NCBI GenBank assembly: GCA_963849885.1
Contig: CAWKIV010000009.1
Span: 1-64,000 of the forward strand
Direction: 5' to 3'
Length of the DNA stretch: 64,000 bases
Source: CADCTP01 sp963849885
GTDB taxonomy: Bacteria; Actinomycetota; Actinomycetes; Mycobacteriales; CADCTP01
This document shows, piece after piece, positions 59,844 to 64,000 of the stretch; the first letter of the stretch is position 1; each line of letters opens with the position of its first letter. The notes beneath the pieces were generated by a model. It was not told the DNA's origin and searched no databases. It was given only the letters and a program-made list of their open reading frames with translations. Both the position numbers and the translations under genes were made by a program.

Positions 59844-61297
59844 GCACCCTCACCCGGGACGACCTGCGCGGCCTGTTCCTCTTCGAGAGCCTGACCGACG
59901 CGCAGCTGGACTGGCTGGCCGAGCACGGCCGGGTCGAGACCTTCCCGGCCGGCGCCCAGGTGCTCACCGAGGGCGAGCCGGCGACCTGCTTCTACCTGCT
60001 CCTCGACGGCACCATCTCGCTGGCCCGGACCGTCGCCGGCGACCGGGTCGAGGTCAACCGCACCGACTACCGCGGGTCGTACTTCGGGGCCACCCAGGCC
60101 TACCTGGAGACCCAGGTGGAGTCGAAGAAGAAGTACGTGATGGACGTGCAGGCGGTCACCGACGCCACGCTCTACCAGCTGCCGGCGGAGGACTTCGGCC
60201 GGATCATGCGGGACTGGTTCCCGATGGCCATGCACCTGCTCGAGGGCCTCTTCTTCGGCATGCAGAATACGCAGCGCATCCTCGGCGAGCGGGAGCGGCT
60301 GCTGGCGCTGGGCTCGCTGTCCGCCGGGCTCACCCACGAGCTGAACAACCCGGCCGCGGCCGCCGTCCGGGCCACCTCGGCGCTGCGCGAGCGGGTCGCC
60401 GGGATGCGGCACAAGCTGGCCATGCTGGCCGGCGGCACGATCGACCCGGAGACGCTGCCGTCGCTGGTGAAGCTGCAGGAGGCCGCGGTCGAGCGGGTGG
60501 CCAAGGCGCCGAAGCTCAGCCCGATGGAGACCAACGACGCCGAGGACGAGCTCGGCGACTGGATGGAGGCGCACGACGTCACCGGCGGCTGGGACCTGGC
60601 CCCGACGCTGGTCGCGGCCGGGCTGGACGTGGAGTGGCTGGACAAGGCGGTCGGGCTCTGCCCGGTCGGCGCGACCGAGCCGGCGGTGCGGTGGCTGGCG
60701 TACACGGTCGAGACCGAGATGCTGATGAACGAGATCGAGGACGCCACCACCCGGGTGTCCACGCTGGTCGGTGCGGCGAAGCAGTACTCGCAGATGGACC
60801 GGGCACCGTTCCAGGTGGTGGACGTGCACGAGCTGCTCGACTCCACCCTGGTCATCCTCGGCCGGAAGCTGGACGGGCTCCGGGTGGTCAAGGAGTACGA
60901 CCGGGGGCTGCCGCCGCTGCCGGCGTACGCGGCCGAGCTCAACCAGGTGTGGACCAACCTGATCGACAACGCGGTCGGCGCGATGCACGGCACCGGCACG
61001 CTGACCGTGCGCACGTCCCGGGAGGACGACTGCGCGGTGGTCGAGATCGGCGACACCGGCACCGGCATCCCGAAGAACATCCAGGCCCGGATCTTCGAGC
61101 CGTTCTTCACCACCAAGCCGGTCGGCCAGGGCACCGGGCTCGGCCTGGACATCTCCTGGCGCATCGTGGTCAAGAAGCACCACGGGGACATCCGGGTCAC
61201 CTCGTCGCCCGGCGACACCCGCTTCCGCGTCATCCTGCCCCTCACCCCGCCTCCCGGCACCCCCGCTCCCGCCCCCGTCGAAGGCATCGACGACTGA
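59840..61297 (+). CDS. Sensor histidine kinase with cyclic-nucleotide-binding-like domain
   Basis: 485 residues without membrane helices. Residues about 10-130 are a CNB-type beta roll (LFLFESLTDAQLDWLAEHGR, FYLLLDGTISLAR). The phospho-His is in LSAGLTHELNNPAAAAVRA near residue 166. The ATPase has N box WTNLIDNAVGAM, G1 DTGTGIPKN and G2 GQGTGLGLDISW. Coupled by ATGA to the response-regulator fusion, it is the obvious partner. The ligand of the CNB domain is unknown. Confidence 0.92.
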   Translation: MSTLTRDDLRGLFLFESLTDAQLDWLAEHGRVETFPAGAQVLTEGEPATCFYLLLDGTISLARTVAGDRVEVNRTDYRGSYFGATQAYLETQVESKKKYVMDVQAVTDATLYQLPAEDFGRIMRDWFPMAMHLLEGLFFGMQNTQRILGERERLLALGSLSAGLTHELNNPAAAAVRATSALRERVAGMRHKLAMLAGGTIDPETLPSLVKLQEAAVERVAKAPKLSPMETNDAEDELGDWMEAHDVTGGWDLAPTLVAAGLDVEWLDKAVGLCPVGATEPAVRWLAYTVETEMLMNEIEDATTRVSTLVGAAKQYSQMDRAPFQVVDVHELLDSTLVILGRKLDGLRVVKEYDRGLPPLPAYAAELNQVWTNLIDNAVGAMHGTGTLTVRTSREDDCAVVEIGDTGTGIPKNIQARIFEPFFTTKPVGQGTGLGLDISWRIVVKKHHGDIRVTSSPGDTRFRVILPLTPPPGTPAPAPVEGIDD

Positions 61298-61361
61298 CCC
61301 CCACCGCCCAGCTCGGCCGCCCGGCGTGATAGCCGGGGGCGGGGGTGGGTAGGAGGGGGGT

Positions 61362-61556
61362 ATGGGACTCGACGACAAGGTGGAGAACGCCAAGGACCGG
61401 CTCGCGGGGCGCGGCAAGGAGGCCGTCGGTGCGGCCACCGACGACGAGAGCCTGCGCGCGGAGGGCCGCGGCCAGCAGACCGAGGCCGACGTCAAGGACG
61501 CCGGCGAGAAGGTGAAGGACGCGGGCGAGAAGGTGAAGGACGCCTTCAACCGCTGA
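61362..61556 (+). CDS. CsbD family stress protein
   Basis: 64 residues: MGLDDKVENAKDRLAGRGKE, then a repeated DAGEKVKDAGEKVKDAF. CsbD proteins are small charged stress proteins, sigma-B-dependent in Bacillus. Ribosome site AGGAGGGGGG lies directly before ATG 61362. It is followed by a strong terminator. Confidence 0.92.
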   Translation: MGLDDKVENAKDRLAGRGKEAVGAATDDESLRAEGRGQQTEADVKDAGEKVKDAGEKVKDAFNR

Positions 61557-61568
61557 GCGGAGCGTCAT

Positions 61569-61602
61569 CGGAGGGGCACCGGCACAAGCCGGTGCCCCTC
61601 CG
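61569..61602 (+). terminator. Terminator after csbD
   Basis: A perfect 15-bp stem CGGAGGGGCACCGGC with an ACAA loop, thirteen bases after the csbD stop. Confidence 0.85.
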
Positions 61603-61629
61603 GCGTGTACGGGGCCGTGAGTGGGGAAT
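61603..61629 (+). promoter_or_regulatory. SigB-like promoter of the ChaB gene
   Basis: GCGTGT, a 15-base spacer and GGGAAT fit the general-stress pattern GnnTnn-N15-GGGWAW. Confidence 0.45.
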
Positions 61630-61654
61630 GCGGATGATCAGGAGGTGAGGGTCG

Positions 61655-62068
61655 ATGCCCGCACGCAAGGACATGCCGTCCACCCTCAAGCGGTCGCCGA
61701 AGAAGGCGCAGGAGACCTGGGCCAAGACGCACGACTCCGCGGTGGAGTCGTACGGCGAGGGGGAGCGCGCCCACCGCACCGCCTTCTCGTCGCTGAAGCA
61801 CTCGTACGAGAAGGTCGGCGACCACTGGGAGGCCAAGGGCGAGAAGGGCCCCTCGGACAAGCAGGCCGCGAAGTCGGGCTCCTCGGCCCGCAAGGGCGGG
61901 AAGACCGCCGGCGGCGTGGACGCCAACGCCTCGAAGAAGCACCTCATGGAGGTGGCGAGGAAGCTCGACGTCAGCGGCCGGTCCACGATGACCAAGGACG
62001 AGCTGGTCGAGGCCATCGGCAAGGCGAACAACCGCGAGTCGGCGAAGTCCCGGCGCAAGGGGAAGTAG
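61655..62068 (+). CDS. ChaB-family protein with Rho-N/SAP-like C-terminus
   Basis: 137 residues. The ChaB domain is DMPSTLKRSPKKAQETWAKT, VESYGEGERAHRTAFSSLKH and YEKVGDHWEAKG. The C-terminus KKHLMEVARKLDVSGRSTMT then KDELVEAIGKANNRE resembles the Rho-N/SAP-like nucleic-acid-binding helix pair. ATG 61655 has AGGAGGTGAG upstream. Stress or cation-linked roles are by family name only. Confidence 0.88.
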   Translation: MPARKDMPSTLKRSPKKAQETWAKTHDSAVESYGEGERAHRTAFSSLKHSYEKVGDHWEAKGEKGPSDKQAAKSGSSARKGGKTAGGVDANASKKHLMEVARKLDVSGRSTMTKDELVEAIGKANNRESAKSRRKGK

Positions 62069-62071
62069 CCC

Positions 62072-62178
62072 GATGACGACTGCGCCGGCCGACACGATCA
62101 CCGTCGCTGGAGGACATCGCCGAGCCGCTGTCCAGCACGGCCGGACGCGAAGCGTGAGCGGAGATCACTGGGTGTCCC
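62072..62178. other. Possible remnant of a small ORF
   Basis: ATG 62073 opens MTTAPADTITVAGGHRRAAV, while another frame reads LEDIAEPLSSTAGREA and stops at 62157. The two would join after one indel near 62114. Too short to assign. Confidence 0.3.
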
Positions 62179-62205
62179 GTTTGGACACTTGATCGGCTCG
62201 GGTAG
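62179..62205 (+). promoter_or_regulatory. SigB-like promoter of the small membrane protein
   Basis: GTTTGG, a 15-base spacer and GGGTAG, ten bases before ATG 62215. A good general-stress type match. Confidence 0.6.
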
Positions 62206-62214
62206 AGGTGGCGC

Positions 62215-62358
62215 ATGGAATTCATCCTCTGGCTGATCGCCGTGGTGCTGGTGGTCTACGGCATCGTCAGCATCGTGCGCGGTGCGCTGCTGTTCGGCAT
62301 CGTGCTGATCGTGCTGGGCCTGCTGGTGGGCCCGACCGGGGTCAGCCTCTTCACCTGA
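62215..62358 (+). CDS. GPGG-motif-type small membrane protein
   Basis: 47 residues: MEFILWLIAVVLVVYGIVSI, VRGALLFGIVLIVLGLLVGP, TGVSLFT. Two membrane helices and a terminal Gly-Pro turn match the actinobacterial GPGG small membrane family, with GPTG here. AGAGGTGG precedes ATG 62215. Function unknown; its surroundings suggest a stress role. Confidence 0.8.
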   Translation: MEFILWLIAVVLVVYGIVSIVRGALLFGIVLIVLGLLVGPTGVSLFT

Positions 62359-62402
62359 CCGCCGTCGGCGTGAGGCCTGCCCGGCCGGGGTAGGGCACGC
62401 CC

Positions 62403-62924
62403 ATGACGGCTGTGCGCAAGGTGAAGGCCGCGGCGCGCCGCGAGGCGGACGCGTACCGGGCCGGCGCGGAACGCCCGCTCGGGTCGTACCTGGCGACGAT
62501 GGGCACGTACGCGGCCTCCGTGGCGGCGCTCGCCGGTGCCGGGGCGGTCGCCGGTCGGCGGCTGCCCGAGCGCGTCTCGCCGTGGGACGTGACGTTGCTC
62601 GGCGTGGCCACCCACAAGCTGAGCCGGCTGGTGGCCAAGGACACCGTGACCGCGCCGCTGCGCGCGCCGTTCACCGAGTTCGCCGGGCCGCAGGGGCAGG
62701 GCGAGCTGCACGAGGAGGTCCGCGGGCACGGCGCCCGGCACGCGGTCGGCGAGCTGCTGACGTGCCCGTTCTGCCTGGCCCAGTGGGTGGCCACCGGGTT
62801 CGCGGCCGGGCTGGTCTTCGCCCCGCGGGCGACCCGGCTGGTGGCCGCCACCTTCACCGCGGTCGCGCTGAGCGACGCCCTGCAGAACGTGTACGCAGTC
62901 CTGCAGAAGAAGGCGGAGGAGTAG
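62403..62924 (+). CDS. DUF1360 membrane protein
   Basis: 173 residues. The family blocks are VSPWDVTLLGVATHKLSRLV, KDTVTAPLRAPFTEFAGPQG and ELLTCPFCLAQWVATGFAAG. About three membrane helices. In Bacillus a DUF1360 relative is a sporulation/stress protein. GGGGTAG lies twelve bases before ATG 62403 but no good -35 accompanies it. Confidence 0.9.
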   Translation: MTAVRKVKAAARREADAYRAGAERPLGSYLATMGTYAASVAALAGAGAVAGRRLPERVSPWDVTLLGVATHKLSRLVAKDTVTAPLRAPFTEFAGPQGQGELHEEVRGHGARHAVGELLTCPFCLAQWVATGFAAGLVFAPRATRLVAATFTAVALSDALQNVYAVLQKKAEE

Positions 62925-62977
62925 CGCCGCCGGACGCCGGCCCGGCGACCCTCAGTAGCCCGGGGTCCCCCGATCGG

Positions 62978-63003
62978 GTTTGACCCCCATGGGGCCCGGG
63001 AAG
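62978..63003 (+). promoter_or_regulatory. SigB-like promoter before the carbamoyltransferase gene
   Basis: GTTTGA, a 14-base spacer and GGGAAG. The region then forms GGGAAGCGTTTCCC, a small palindrome. Confidence 0.45.
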
Positions 63004-63092
63004 CGTTTCCCCGAGGTGCTTGAGGCGCAGGCATCCACCCCCGACTGACCATCGGGCCGTCCACCGGGCGGCCCGCTACCGGAGGTGCCTGC

Positions 63093-64000
63093 GTGCGAGT
63101 CCTCGGCGTGAACGCGATCTACCACGACCCCGCGGCCGCCCTCGTCGTCGACGGCGAGGTCGTCGCGGCGGCCGAGGAGGAGCGGTTCAGCCGGCGCAAG
63201 CACGGCAAGCGGCCGGTCCCGTTCGCCGCCTGGGAGCTGCCCGAGCTGTCCGCCCGGTGGTGCCTGGAGCGGGCCGGGCTGACCGCCGCGGACGTCGACG
63301 TCGTCACCTACTCCTACGACCCGGCGCTGGTGCGCCCGCCCGAGGAGTCCGGCGTCCGGGACCCGTGGGACCACCTGCGGACCACGTACGCGCAGCGGGC
63401 CCCGCAGTTCCTGGCCTCCGCGCTGCCCGGGCTGGACCCGGACGCCGTCCGGTACGTCCCGCACCACGTCGCGCACGCCGCGTCCGCCGGGCTGGCCGCG
63501 CCGCACCCGGAGTCCTCGGTGCTGGTGCTGGACGGCCGCGGCGAGGCGGTCTCGCACCTGTCCGGCCGGTACGACCGGGCCGGCGCGCTGACCGTGCTGG
63601 CCAGCCAGGCGCTGCCGCACTCGCTCGGCCTGCTCTACGAGGACGTCACCGAGCACCTGGGCTTCCTGCGCTCGTCGGACGAGTACAAGGTGATGGCGCT
63701 GGCCTCGTACGGCGATCCCGCGGCACCTGCCGCTGCTGCGGGAGGCGATGCGGGCGACCGGCGACGGCGGCTTCCGGACCGACCCGGTGGCCTGGGACGC
63801 GCTGGTCAAGCGGCGGGACCCGGGCGCGGAGTGGACCTCCGAGCATGCCGACCTGGCCGCCAGCGTGCAGGCCCGGCTGGAGGAGGTGCTGCTCGAGCTG
63901 GCCCGCTGGCTGCACGGGCGGACCGGCGACCGGGTGCTGACCATGGCCGGCGGGGTCGCGCTGAACTGCGTGGCCAACTCGCGGCTGGCCGCCGAGGGGC
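63093..64000 (+). CDS. Carbamoyltransferase (NodU/CmcH family), partial and frameshifted
   Basis: The gene runs off the right edge. GTG 63093, with GGAGGTG upstream, opens VRVLGVNAIYHDPAAALVVD then EEERFSRRKHGKRPVPFAAW, VRYVPHHVAHAASAGLAAPH and EYKVMALASYGDP, all NodU/CmcH signatures. At 63717 the frame is lost: removing one C of CCC restores RHLPLLREAMRATGDGGF and later LTMAGGVALNCVANSRLAAE. Members carbamoylate antibiotics, Nod factors or sugars; context gives no product. Confidence 0.88.
   Translation, partial: MRVLGVNAIYHDPAAALVVDGEVVAAAEEERFSRRKHGKRPVPFAAWELPELSARWCLERAGLTAADVDVVTYSYDPALVRPPEESGVRDPWDHLRTTYAQRAPQFLASALPGLDPDAVRYVPHHVAHAASAGLAAPHPESSVLVLDGRGEAVSHLSGRYDRAGALTVLASQALPHSLGLLYEDVTEHLGFLRSSDEYKVMALASYGDPAAPAAAAGGDAGDRRRRLPDRPGGLGRAGQAAGPGRGVDLRACRPGRQRAGPAGGGAARAGPLAARADRRPGADHGRRGRAELRGQLAAGRRG

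Overview
The window is a contiguous piece of a high-GC actinobacterial chromosome. Evidence is the strong G/C third-position bias, the frequent GTG starts and 4-base GTGA overlaps, and a gene order found only in Actinobacteria (argGH-tyrS-rrn; tlyA-nadK-recN-steAB-pyrG; xerD-parA-scpAB-rluB-cmk-der; pgsA-DUF881-sbp-DUF881-gcvH-garA-ftsR-DUF151-merR-gcvP). The order or family cannot be fixed by eye; the 16S gene is complete and would settle it.

Layout. 1-3.6 kb: end of arginine biosynthesis (argG, argH), a 3-methyladenine DNA glycosylase and tyrS. 3.6-9.7 kb: one complete 16S-23S-5S operon with two good promoters and a textbook terminator. 9.7-16.4 kb: a giant low-complexity TPR protein, a leaderless DUF1015 gene, a small TPR protein, a NagD-type phosphatase and an SCP2-like protein. 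16.5-25.8 kb: a dense housekeeping series (phasin-like, Gly/Pro-rich protein, tlyA, nadK, recN, steA, steB, pyrG, NUDIX). 26-26.8 kb: an ArsR/SRPBCC pair with a double operator. 26.9-35 kb: ald, xerD, parA, an inactive-looking M50 protein, scpA, scpB, rluB. 35-37.6 kb: a long stretch with no convincing gene. 37.6-44.3 kb: cmk, der, tRNA-Pro, pgsA and the DUF881/DUF1290 set. 44.4-50.8 kb: gcvH, garA, ftsR, a DUF151 nuclease, a second MerR gene, a glycine riboswitch and gcvP. 50.8-56.3 kb, minus strand: DUF5999, a type III PKS / acyl-CoA-dehydrogenase-like / methyltransferase trio, a HAD phosphatase, a BASS transporter and a UBP zinc finger. 56.4-64 kb: an antiporter, a two-component pair with a response regulator fused to a redox-flavoprotein module, a small stress-type cluster (CsbD, ChaB, tiny membrane protein, DUF1360) and the start of a carbamoyltransferase.

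Common themes. The chromosome-segregation and cell-division genes (xerD, parA, scpAB, steAB, ftsR) sit with translation and nucleotide genes. Glycine cleavage is split into gcvH and a riboswitch-controlled gcvP around the garA/ftsR regulators. Disordered, repeat-rich protein extensions are unusually common. Several reading frames break inside or next to G/C runs (repeat ORF before scpA, scpB leader, first DUF881, second DUF881, gcvP, carbamoyltransferase). This suggests base-level sequence errors, or unusually frequent indels, and several gene models should be read with that in mind.
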